Source of the DNA: JAICUY01 sp035708065 | Lineage (GTDB): Bacteria > Chloroflexota > Limnocylindria > QHBO01 | Direction: 5' to 3' | DNA: 20,290 bases | Assembly: GCA_035708065.1 (NCBI GenBank) | Contig: DASSTC010000003.1 | Location: forward strand, 1-20,290 | In this document: in pieces, positions 14,439 to 20,290 of the stretch | Numbering within the stretch: the first letter of the stretch is position 1 | Layout: every line of letters starts with the position of its first letter | The notes under the pieces: model-generated | What the model saw: only the letters and a program-made list of their open reading frames with translations | Databases searched by the model: none | What the model was told of the DNA's origin: nothing | Made by a program: the position numbers and the translations under genes

Positions 14439-14586
14439 CGGGCGCCGGCGCTGTCGCTTCGTCGTCGACCGATTCCGGCCACGCGTAGTAGCGAATGGTG
14501 CGGCCGTCGGGCATCGGCTCCTCGTCGAGGGTGAAGTCGTCGTAGGGATCGTGATCGTCGTCGTGGTCGAGCGGGCCGTCCTGCAT
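14431..14586 (-). CDS. 51-aa acidic leader-position protein, translationally coupled to galT
   Basis: 51 residues from the ATG at 14586, beginning MQDGPLDHDDDHDPYDDF. Over a quarter of the residues are Asp or Glu, and the middle contains GRTIRYYAWPES. I know no family for it. Evidence that it is real: TAAGGT lies 7 nt before the ATG (leaderless promoter) with GGACCG between, no other start fits this promoter, and its TGA lies inside the first codons of galT (ATGTCTGA). Without it galT has neither an SD nor a promoter at its start. It could be a regulatory leader, a small metal-binding or partner protein, or simply an entry ORF for ribosomes. It is divergent from the AI-2E family gene. Confidence 0.65.
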   Translation of the reverse strand: MQDGPLDHDDDHDPYDDFTLDEEPMPDGRTIRYYAWPESVDDEATAPAPDV

Positions 14587-14593
14587 CGGTCCA

Positions 14594-14599
14594 ACCTTA
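14594..14599 (-). promoter_or_regulatory. Leaderless -10 box of the galactose operon
   Basis: TAAGGT on the minus strand, 7 nt before the ATG at 14586. It is the only promoter-like element before galT-galK and is divergent from TACGCT at 14634. Confidence 0.45.
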
Positions 14600-14633
14600 G
14601 CGGTGGAGGCTGGCGGTGCGCGCCCGGCGCCGG

Positions 14634-14660
14634 TACGCTGCGCCGGTGGTGACAGCGTGA
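14634..14660 (+). promoter_or_regulatory. -10 box plus 4-codon leaderless micro-ORF before the AI-2E family gene
   Basis: TACGCT (14634-14639) is followed after exactly 6 nt by GTG at 14646. This opens GTG GTG ACA GCG TGA. The TGA (14658-14660) overlaps the GTG start of the permease (14657) as GTGA. The layout matches the leaders at 2317 and 4462. Confidence 0.35.
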
Positions 14661-15901
14661 GCACGCCGGCCCAGCGGGAGCGCCGATGGCGGATGGCCTT
14701 CTTCGTCGTGGCCACCGTCTACGTCGTGCTGCTGCTGGTCGACTTCGTCACGCAGCGGCTGGGCGGGTTCACCCAGATCCTGATCGTCGTCTTCCTGGCG
14801 TGGCTGCTGGCCTTCATCCTGTCGCCGCTCGTCAACCTGCTGGTGCGTCGCGGGTTGGGGCGCGGCGCGGCGATCGGCGTGGTCTACGGCGGGGCGCTGG
14901 TCGTCGGCGGCGGGGCGCTGGTCTACGCGCTGACGGCGATCGGCACGCAGGTCGGCCAGCTGATCGAGAACTTCCCGACCACCCGCGCCCAGATCGACAC
15001 CACGCTGCTCGGCTGGCAGTCGGCGCTCACCTTCGGCAAGTTCCAGCCGGACCTCATCGCCATCTTCCGCGACGTCGAGCGTCAGGTGACGATCACCGGC
15101 GACTCGATGCTCAGCCGGATCCCGAGCCTGGGCGTCGGGATCGTCGGCGGCCTGGTGCTGACCGTGATCCTGAGCCTGTACATGACCGCCGACAGCGAGC
15201 GGATCCTCGCCAAGTTCAACCGCGTGGTGCCGGCGCGCTTCCAGGACCACGTCGAGATCCTGGAGCGCACGGTCGGTCGTGCGTTCGGCGGCTTCCTGCG
15301 CGCCCAGGTGCTGCTCGCCGCCATCCAGGCCGCGCTGACGGTGATCGTCGTGCTGATCGCCGGGCTGCCCTACGGCGTGCTGGTGATCGGCCTGTCGACG
15401 CTGGCCATGCTGGTGCCGTTCTTCGGCCCGCCGCTGGCGCTCGTCCCACCGATCCTCGCGCTCGCGATCTACGCGCCGCAGTGGCTGCTGATCCTGGGCG
15501 TCGCGCTGCTGGTGGTGCAGACGGTGATCGTGAACTGGCTCCAGCCGCGGCTCATGCGCGAGGCGTTGGGCATGCACCCGCTGCTCGTGCTGGTCGGCCT
15601 GCTGGTCGGCGCCCAGGTCGCCGGCGTGTGGGGCGCGCTGTTCGGCATCCCGGTCATCGCCGTGCTGAACGTGTTCTTCAACTACTTCGTCAACCTGCGC
15701 CGGATCGAGGAGACGCCCGAGGTCGACACCGAGGAGATCATCGAGGAGGTGCGGCGCGACGCGCCGACCGCCGGCCCGGAGGTGCTGGTGGCGCTGGCTG
15801 CCGACCGTGCCGACGAGGCGCACGAAGAGGCGGAGCGGCCTGAGGCGGACCCGAATGCCGAGCTTGCGGCCGACGCCGTCGAGTCGGTGCAGGGTGAGTG
15901 A
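14657..15901 (+). CDS. AI-2E family (PerM-type) membrane permease
   Basis: 414 aa from a GTG at 14657. Hydrophobic helices are visible at ~15-35 (FFVVATVYVVLLLVDFV), ~42-65 (ILIVVFLAWLLAFILSPLVN), ~75-98, ~165-185 and several after residue 220. These include the conserved stretch LVPFFGPPLALVPPILAL and the helix block LVLVGLLVGAQVAGVWGALF with GIPVIAVL, both family hallmarks. A soluble segment lies at ~100-160, as expected. Members were named for autoinducer-2 export, but others (e.g. YdiK/PerM-like) move or scaffold unrelated substrates, so the transport role is unassigned. The C-terminal ~70 residues are an acidic cytoplasmic tail rich in E, D and A. No SD precedes the GTG; the overlapping micro-ORF may load ribosomes. 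Confidence 0.88.
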   Translation: MSTPAQRERRWRMAFFVVATVYVVLLLVDFVTQRLGGFTQILIVVFLAWLLAFILSPLVNLLVRRGLGRGAAIGVVYGGALVVGGGALVYALTAIGTQVGQLIENFPTTRAQIDTTLLGWQSALTFGKFQPDLIAIFRDVERQVTITGDSMLSRIPSLGVGIVGGLVLTVILSLYMTADSERILAKFNRVVPARFQDHVEILERTVGRAFGGFLRAQVLLAAIQAALTVIVVLIAGLPYGVLVIGLSTLAMLVPFFGPPLALVPPILALAIYAPQWLLILGVALLVVQTVIVNWLQPRLMREALGMHPLLVLVGLLVGAQVAGVWGALFGIPVIAVLNVFFNYFVNLRRIEETPEVDTEEIIEEVRRDAPTAGPEVLVALAADRADEAHEEAERPEADPNAELAADAVESVQGE

Positions 15902-15986
15902 GTTTCCGCGTCGACTGCCGTTCGCGCCGGCTTGCATTCGCCCGGTGCATCAAGCGGACCGACCGCAGCGCCGCGAAGATAGACCG

Positions 15987-16091
15987 ATGCCCAGGAACCG
16001 CAACCTGCTCGCCTGGATCGTGGCCGGCCTCTATGCGGCCGCGGCCGCCGTCCTGATCGGCGCGATCGGCGTCATCAGCCGGCGACGCTGA
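15987..16091 (+). CDS. 34-aa single-helix membrane peptide
   Basis: Begins ATG at 15987 with a basic N-terminus (PRNRN). A ~22-residue hydrophobic helix (LLAWIVAGLYAAAAAVLIGA, then IGVI) and a basic end (SRRR) follow. No family is recognised. The start lies within ATAGACCGATGCCC, identical over 14 bases to the GNAT gene start at 2575, which argues that the ORF is expressed. It ends 3 nt from the convergent reductase stop. It may be a small membrane regulator, or the helix could anchor to a partner protein. Its length is below what most gene finders report. Confidence 0.5.
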   Translation: MPRNRNLLAWIVAGLYAAAAAVLIGAIGVISRRR

Positions 16092-16094
16092 CGC

Positions 16095-16655
16095 CTAGCG
16101 AAGCGCCGCGTAGCGCAGGTACGTGGCGCCCGACGCGAAGCGGTGCGTCTCGAGCAGCTCCAGGCGGATCGGCTCATCCAGCTGTGGAAAGAACGGCAGC
16201 CCGGCGCCGAGCACCACCGGATTCACCACCAGCCGGTATTCGTCGACCAAGCCAGCCCTGATGAAGGCCGATGCCAGCGTCGGCCCGCCCACGCTCACGT
16301 CGCCCTCGAACTCCTCGCGGAGGGCGGGCCAGGCCTCGACCGCACCGGTCTGGACCAGCCGACAGCCGTCGCCGACCGACTCGAGCGTGGAGGAGAAGAC
16401 GATCTTCGGCGTCGCGTTCCAGGCGCGGGCAAAGTCGAGCATCACCTCGTTCGCGTCCGGGTCCGATTCGGCGGTGTGCCAGTACGCCATCGTCTCGTAC
16501 AGGCGCCGCCCGTAGAGCGCGGCCGCCTCTTGGCGCTGCTGGTCGTTCCACCAGCCGTGGACCTCCTCGTCGACGATCGACCAGTCGAGCCCGCCCTCCG
16601 GCGTCGCCACGTAGCCGTCGAGCGAGACGTTCATCGAGTAGATCAGCTTCCCCAT
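16095..16655 (-). CDS. RibD C-terminal/dihydrofolate-reductase-like family protein
   Basis: 186 aa, the size of YyaP/YwjB-type proteins. It opens MGKLIYSMNVSLDGYVATPE, the family signature (MxLDGYxA). Then come GRRLYETMAYW (NADPH-loop GRxxYE), SVGGPTLASAFIRAGLVDEY (second GG nucleotide motif) and VVNPVVLGAGLPFF. These are predicted NADPH-dependent reductases related to RibD/DHFR. True folate or riboflavin activity is not implied, and substrates are mostly unknown. The start is ATG at 16655 behind a clear SD (CGGAGG with TACTC spacer). This is one of the few genes here with a classic ribosome-binding site. An ACCGATGC copy (16669-16676) sits just upstream of that SD. Confidence 0.92.
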   Translation of the reverse strand: MGKLIYSMNVSLDGYVATPEGGLDWSIVDEEVHGWWNDQQRQEAAALYGRRLYETMAYWHTAESDPDANEVMLDFARAWNATPKIVFSSTLESVGDGCRLVQTGAVEAWPALREEFEGDVSVGGPTLASAFIRAGLVDEYRLVVNPVVLGAGLPFFPQLDEPIRLELLETHRFASGATYLRYAALR

Positions 16656-16702
16656 GAGTACCTCCGTGACCGATGCGGCACGCCGCCGGGGCCGGCGCCG
16701 GT

Positions 16703-16869
16703 TCCTTGCCTAACTTCAACCGCAGCGGCCTTAGGCGAGGATCGCCGCCGCATCCTTGCCAAACTTCAACCACAACGGCCTTACGCCGCCGATCCGGCCG
16801 ATTTCGGGCCAGAAGCGCTCGCGAACCGCCCGTCGCTTCGCCGAAACCTCGCGTGATTGAAGTTTGGCA
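16703..16869. repeat. 50-nt-register intergenic repeat with inverted third copy
   Basis: Two direct units share TCCTTGCC(T/A)AACTTCAACC and CGGCCTTA and start at 16703 and 16753, so the period is exactly 50 nt. TGCCAAACTTCAA (16757-16769) recurs as its perfect reverse complement TTGAAGTTTGGCA at 16857-16869, exactly 100 nt on, so it keeps the 50-nt register. The bases between (16803-16850) are too diverged to call a unit. No gene lies in 16656-16910. The function is unknown. Confidence 0.7.
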
Positions 16870-16870
16870 G

Positions 16871-16902
16871 TGACCGGCGGTCCTGCGCGCCGGTCATATA
16901 CT
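16871..16902 (+). promoter_or_regulatory. Operator-like palindrome abutting the -10 box of the cyclase gene
   Basis: TGACCGGCG (16871-16879) and CGCCGGTCA (16888-16896) form a perfect 9-bp inverted repeat with an 8-nt gap. It touches the -10 box TATACT (16897-16902). The ATG is at 16911, 8 nt after the box, with no SD: a leaderless start. A repressor bound here would block the promoter. The cognate regulator is not identified. Confidence 0.55.
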
Positions 16903-16910
16903 CGGCACCG

Positions 16911-19900
16911 ATGCGCTGCTCAGCGTGCGGCACCGAGAACGATGCCGCTGCCCGATTTTGCCGCGAGTGCGGCTCGCCGCTCCAAGCATCGTGCCCGACG
17001 TGCGGCGCGAGCGTCGCGCCCGGCAGCAAGTTCTGCAGCAACTGCGGCTCGTCGCTGACCGAGGCGGCGCGCCCCGCCGCCGCCACCACGGCGTCGCAAC
17101 CAGCAGCAGCGGCAGCGGCCGAGCGACGGCTGGTGAGCGTCGTCTTCGCCGACCTCGTCGGCTTCACGACCTACGCCGACCACCGCGATGCGGAGGAGAC
17201 GCGCGAGCTGCTCAGCCGCTACTTCGCCACGGCGGAGCAGATCGTGAGCCGGTACGGGGGGACGATCGAGAAGTTCATCGGCGATGCGGTGATGGCGGTG
17301 TGGGGCACGCCGACCGCCCACGAGGACGACGCCGAGCGGGCGGTGCGCGCCGCACTGGAGCTGGTCGAGGCGGTCGCCGCCCTCGGCCGCGACAACGACC
17401 TCGAGCTCAACGCTCGCGGCGGCGTGATGACCGGCGAGGCCGCGGTGACGCTGAACGCCACCAACCAGGGAATGGTCGCAGGCGACATGGTGAACACCGC
17501 CAGCCGCCTGCAGTCGGCGGCGCAGCCGGGCACGGTGCTGGTCGGGGAGCGAACGCACCGCGCGACGAGCGACGCCATCGCCTACGAAGCAGCACGCAAC
17601 CAGGAGCTCAAGGGAAAGGGAGAGCCCGTCCCGGCGTATCGTGCCCTGCGCGTCGTGGCGGAGCGCGGCGGCGCGGGCCGCAGCGAGCAGCTCGAGGCGC
17701 CGTTCGTCGGTCGCAGCGCCGAGCTGCGCATGCTGAAGGACCTGTTTCATGCCACCAGCACCGAGCACCGACCGCGCCTCGTCTCGGTCATCGGTCAGGC
17801 CGGAATCGGCAAGAGCCGCCTCGCCTGGGAGTTCCAGAAGTACATCGACGGGTTGACCGAGATCGTCTTCTGGCATCGGGGAAGATGCCCCGCCTACGGC
17901 GAGGGCGTCAGCTTCTGGGCGCTCGGCGAGATGGTGCGCGCGCGGATCGGGCTGGCCGAGGGCGAAGGGCCGGAGGCGGGCCTCGAGCGCCTGGACCAGA
18001 CGCTCGCCGACGTCGTCAAGGACGACGAGGAGCGGGCGTGGCTGCGCCCGGCGCTCGCCGAGCTGCTTGGCTTCGAGACCGGCACCGGCACGGCGACCAG
18101 CGACACGCTCTTCGCCGCGTGGCGCACGTTCTTCGAACGCCTGGCCGAGAGCGGCACGGTCGCCCTCGTCTTCGAGGACCTGCAGTGGGCGGACCCCGGG
18201 CTGCTCGACTTCATCGAGCACGTCCTGGAATGGGCGCGCAACCAGCCGATCTTCATCGTGACCCTCGCCCGCCCGGAGCTCTTCGACCGGCGACCCGACT
18301 GGGGCGCCGGCTGGCGCGGGCTCACGTCGCTGACGCTCGAGCCACTGACCGATGCGGCCATGCGCGAGCTGCTCGACGGCCTGGTGCCAGGGCTCCCCGA
18401 GTCCGCTCGCGACCGGATCCTGGAGCGCGCCGAGGGCGTGCCGCTGTACGCCATCGAGACCGTGCGCAAGCTCCTCGCCGAGGGGCGGATCGAGCCGGTC
18501 GACGGCACGTATCGGCCCACCGGAGACCTGACCGAGCTCTCCGTTCCCGAGTCGCTCCACGCGCTGGTGGCCGCTCGCCTGGATGCGTTGGATGGACCGA
18601 TGCGGACGCTCGTCCAGGAGGCATCGGTCCTGGGCAAGACGTTCAGCGCGCCGGCGCTGGCGGGCGTCGCCGAGCGGGATCCGGCGGAGATCGAGCCGAT
18701 CCTGCGCGATCTCGTCCATCGGGAGCTGTTCAGCGTCGATGCGGATCCACGCTCACCGGAGCGCGGGCAATACGGCTTCGTGCAGTCGGTCATCCGGGAG
18801 GTGGCCTACGGCACGCTGTCGCGGCGCGAGCGCCGGCGGCTGCACCTTGCCGCCGCGCGGCACCTCGAGTCGCTCGAGGACGAGGAGATCTCCGGCGCGC
18901 TGGCCGAGCACTACGTCGATGCCTACCGCGCGCGGCCGGAAGGCCCGGAGGGGGCGGCGGTGGCCAGCCAGGCCCGGCTCGCGCTGAAGGCCGCCGCCGA
19001 GCGGGCGAGTCGGCTGCGATCGTTCGACCTGGCGCTGCACTACCTCGAGCAGGCGCTCGAGGTCGCTCGCGACGACGCCGACCGCGCCGAGCTGCGGCTG
19101 CTTGCCGGGCAGGCAGCCGGCCGGGCGGGGGAGCCGCTGCGCGCGAGAGAGCACTCCGAGCTCGCCCGCGACCTGTTCGCCGCGCTCGGCGACCGCGAGG
19201 AGGAGCTGCGCGCCATCGCGGCGATCGGCATGACGCGGATCGTCGTCTACGAGATCGACGAGGCGCTGCCGCCGCTGCTCGACGCGGCGTCCCGGTTCGC
19301 CGACGTCGAGGATTCCGCGGCGTTCGCCCAGCTGGCCGATGTGGTCGCCCGCGGCTACATGCGCTCGGGACGCGCCGCAGAGGCGATCGAGTGGTGTGAC
19401 CGTGGCCTGCCGATCGCCGAGCGCCACGGCGAGAAGCGCGTCGCGCTCGAGATGCTCAATACGCGCGGCACGGTGCTCGGCGGATCCGAGGGGCGCATGA
19501 TCGAGGCGGTCGCGACGTTGCGCGGCGTGCGCGCGATCGCGGCCGACCTCGGCTTCCTCGATCCCGAGGCACGGGCCTGCGTGAACCTGGGCTTCGTGCT
19601 GGGCGACAGCGACCCGGCGGCCGCCTTCGAGGTGTCGCGTGAGGGCGCCGAGCTGGCCTTCCGCATGGGGTTGGGCTCGACCCTGTCGTTCCTGCTCTCC
19701 AACATGGTCGACTCGGGGATGCGCATCGGTCGCTGGGACGTGCTGGCGAAGATGGTGCTGCAGGCGCTCGACCTGAACCTGGCTCCCCAGTTCCGCATCC
19801 AGCTCGAGGCCAGCCTCGCCAAGCTGGAGGCGTTCCGCGGCGAGGAGTACGGGCCGCGCCTGGATCGCTTGCGGGCTGTGGTGCCTGCCGGCGACCCGCA

Positions 19901-20290
19901 GCTGCGCACCGGCGCGCGTCTCCTGTTTGCCGAGATCACCCTGGCCGAGGGGGACATGGCACGCGTGGCAGCCGACAGCGCATCGATCGTTCGCGAGGCG
20001 CCCGAGGCGTACGTCCCGCCGATCTACCCGGTCTGGAGCCACGCGGTGCTGTGGTCGCGGCAGCTGTCACAGGCGCGCGAGGTGCTCGCCACCTGGCCCG
20101 ATGCCGCCAGCGCGCCGGCCCGCCTGGAGCTCGAGGCGGGCATCCTCGCCCTCGAGGGCCGCGCCGACGAGGCCGCCGAGCAATTCGTTCACGCGCTGCA
20201 GGCCTTCGCCGATCTCGGCGCGACGTTCGACCGCACCCTGTGCCAGCTCTCGATGGCGGCTGTACTTCCTGTCGCTCGTCGCGACGTCGC
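16911..20290 (+). CDS. Zinc-ribbon / class III adenylate cyclase / AAA-type ATPase / TPR regulator, 3'-truncated by the window
   Basis: 1126 codons with no stop before the window end. Two zinc ribbons lie at the N-terminus (C3,C6,C17,C20; C28,C31,C42,C45). An Ala-rich linker precedes the class III cyclase domain (~73-248), which has FADLVGFTTYAD (metal D81), IEKFIGDAVMAVWG (K121, metal D125) and GDMVNTASRLQ (D192, N195, R199). The key residues are present and K121/D192 suggest ATP as substrate. A signalling ATPase follows (~265-550): Walker A GQAGIGKS (295-302) and Walker B-like ALVFEDLQWAD. The rest is alpha-helical and looks like TPR repeats. In similar proteins the ATPase/TPR part resembles STAND-class signalling regulators. 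Input and partner are unknown. The leaderless TATACT promoter precedes the ATG, which is part of an ACCGATGC octamer. Confidence 0.93.
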   Translation, partial: MRCSACGTENDAAARFCRECGSPLQASCPTCGASVAPGSKFCSNCGSSLTEAARPAAATTASQPAAAAAAERRLVSVVFADLVGFTTYADHRDAEETRELLSRYFATAEQIVSRYGGTIEKFIGDAVMAVWGTPTAHEDDAERAVRAALELVEAVAALGRDNDLELNARGGVMTGEAAVTLNATNQGMVAGDMVNTASRLQSAAQPGTVLVGERTHRATSDAIAYEAARNQELKGKGEPVPAYRALRVVAERGGAGRSEQLEAPFVGRSAELRMLKDLFHATSTEHRPRLVSVIGQAGIGKSRLAWEFQKYIDGLTEIVFWHRGRCPAYGEGVSFWALGEMVRARIGLAEGEGPEAGLERLDQTLADVVKDDEERAWLRPALAELLGFETGTGTATSDTLFAAWRTFFERLAESGTVALVFEDLQWADPGLLDFIEHVLEWARNQPIFIVTLARPELFDRRPDWGAGWRGLTSLTLEPLTDAAMRELLDGLVPGLPESARDRILERAEGVPLYAIETVRKLLAEGRIEPVDGTYRPTGDLTELSVPESLHALVAARLDALDGPMRTLVQEASVLGKTFSAPALAGVAERDPAEIEPILRDLVHRELFSVDADPRSPERGQYGFVQSVIREVAYGTLSRRERRRLHLAAARHLESLEDEEISGALAEHYVDAYRARPEGPEGAAVASQARLALKAAAERASRLRSFDLALHYLEQALEVARDDADRAELRLLAGQAAGRAGEPLRAREHSELARDLFAALGDREEELRAIAAIGMTRIVVYEIDEALPPLLDAASRFADVEDSAAFAQLADVVARGYMRSGRAAEAIEWCDRGLPIAERHGEKRVALEMLNTRGTVLGGSEGRMIEAVATLRGVRAIAADLGFLDPEARACVNLGFVLGDSDPAAAFEVSREGAELAFRMGLGSTLSFLLSNMVDSGMRIGRWDVLAKMVLQALDLNLAPQFRIQLEASLAKLEAFRGEEYGPRLDRLRAVVPAGDPQLRTGARLLFAEITLAEGDMARVAADSASIVREAPEAYVPPIYPVWSHAVLWSRQLSQAREVLATWPDAASAPARLELEAGILALEGRADEAAEQFVHALQAFADLGATFDRTLCQLSMAAVLPVARRDV
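18594..18630. repeat. Facing pair of ACCGATGC motifs inside the cyclase gene
   Basis: GGACCGATGC (18594-18603) and GCATCGGTCC (18621-18630) are perfect inverted repeats of 10 bp with a 17-nt gap, both in coding DNA. They are read in different codon phases (PM and ASV), so the protein does not require the pairing. In RNA it would form a stable hairpin. Confidence 0.6.

Larger units (their letters stand above)
356..19730. repeat. Dispersed octamer ACCGATGC (28 copies in the window)
   Basis: Hand-found exact copies on the plus strand start at 2571, 2725, 8201, 8342, 9079, 10710, 10975, 13919, 14063, 15983, 16669, 16907, 18348 and 18596. Copies on the minus strand (read as GCATCGGT) start at 356, 569, 1293, 4334, 4800, 5781, 9113, 10006, 10479, 10660, 13624, 14583, 18621 and 19723. 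In 23 cases the base before is G (GACCGATGC). The single-base neighbour GCCGATGC, expected more often in GC-rich DNA, was seen about 15 times. Copies lie in genes and spacers alike, in many codon phases. This resembles a DNA-uptake- or HIP1-type signal. The coordinates given here span first to last copy. Confidence 0.7.

Noticed and set aside
16925..19399. A long plus-strand frame of ~820 codons inside the cyclase gene
   Set aside because: It is rich in R, G, A and P with no family motif. The frame from 16911 carries the zinc ribbons, cyclase residues and Walker motifs and runs on to the window end.
1..20290. tRNA, rRNA, insertion sequence or prophage genes
   Set aside because: No cloverleaf with CCA-type arms, rRNA core sequence, transposase motif or terminal inverted repeat with target duplication was seen.

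Overview
The window looks like chromosomal DNA from a very GC-rich, probably soil or sediment bacterium. Strong codon-position GC bias, several SD-less genes with a TANNNT box 6-8 nt before the start codon (leaderless style), a double-zinc-ribbon adenylate cyclase/ATPase/TPR regulator, a MshB-like PIG-L deacetylase and a TPM/PspA pair would suit a high-GC Chloroflexota lineage (Limnocylindria/Ellin6529-like) or an actinobacterium. I cannot decide between them by eye. There are no rRNA, tRNA, IS, phage or CRISPR features.

Layout. 1-1257: the end of a TPM-domain protein and pspA (envelope stress), closed by a strong hairpin. 1258-1544: a repeat-bearing spacer. 1545-3543 (+): a DtxR-type metalloregulator, a small membrane protein and a tandem-GNAT acetyltransferase. 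3544-4428 (-): a nitrilase-superfamily amidohydrolase. 4491-7354 (+): an operon-like run of a membrane-anchored beta-propeller protein, a DUF971 protein and a PIG-L deacetylase. 7355-7570: a second copy of the repeat-bearing spacer. 7571-8251 (-): an XRE regulator fused to a nuclease-like domain. 8346-9414 (+): a ChaB/Rho-N-like protein and an O-methyltransferase. 9416-10498 (-): a histidine phosphatase and a PEBP-family protein. 10588-11769 (+): a GH26 mannanase-like lipoprotein. 11770-12339: a hairpin followed by a seven-unit tandem array. 12340-14586 (-): galK, galT and a 51-aa acidic leader gene, all overlapping. 14657-16091 (+): an AI-2E family permease and a 34-aa membrane peptide. 16095-16655 (-): a RibD/DHFR-like reductase. 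16656-16910: a repeat spacer ending in an operator-like palindrome. 16911-end (+): a large cyclase-ATPase-TPR regulator cut by the window edge.

The most unusual features are not genes. (1) The octamer ACCGATGC occurs 28 times by hand count, 14 per strand, and 23 copies extend to GACCGATGC. It lies in coding and noncoding DNA and in five of the six possible codon phase/strand settings, so it is selected as DNA rather than as protein. Six copies supply the ATG of a gene. (2) Two spacers 6 kb apart carry diverged copies of one element whose GA(A/C)TCA boxes keep the same spacing (50/51, 62, 49 nt). Two other spacers hold unrelated tandem repeats with similar periods (50; 51, 61-62, 71 nt). (3) Three genes lacking a good start signal are preceded by a leaderless micro-ORF of 4-11 codons. 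Each micro-ORF stop codon overlaps the main start codon (ATGA or GTGA), which suggests translation by termination-reinitiation.

Functionally the window mixes housekeeping and envelope functions. The GH26 lipoprotein and galK/galT could serve plant hemicellulose use. The deacetylase and tandem GNAT are compatible with low-molecular-weight thiol metabolism, but neither link is proven here.
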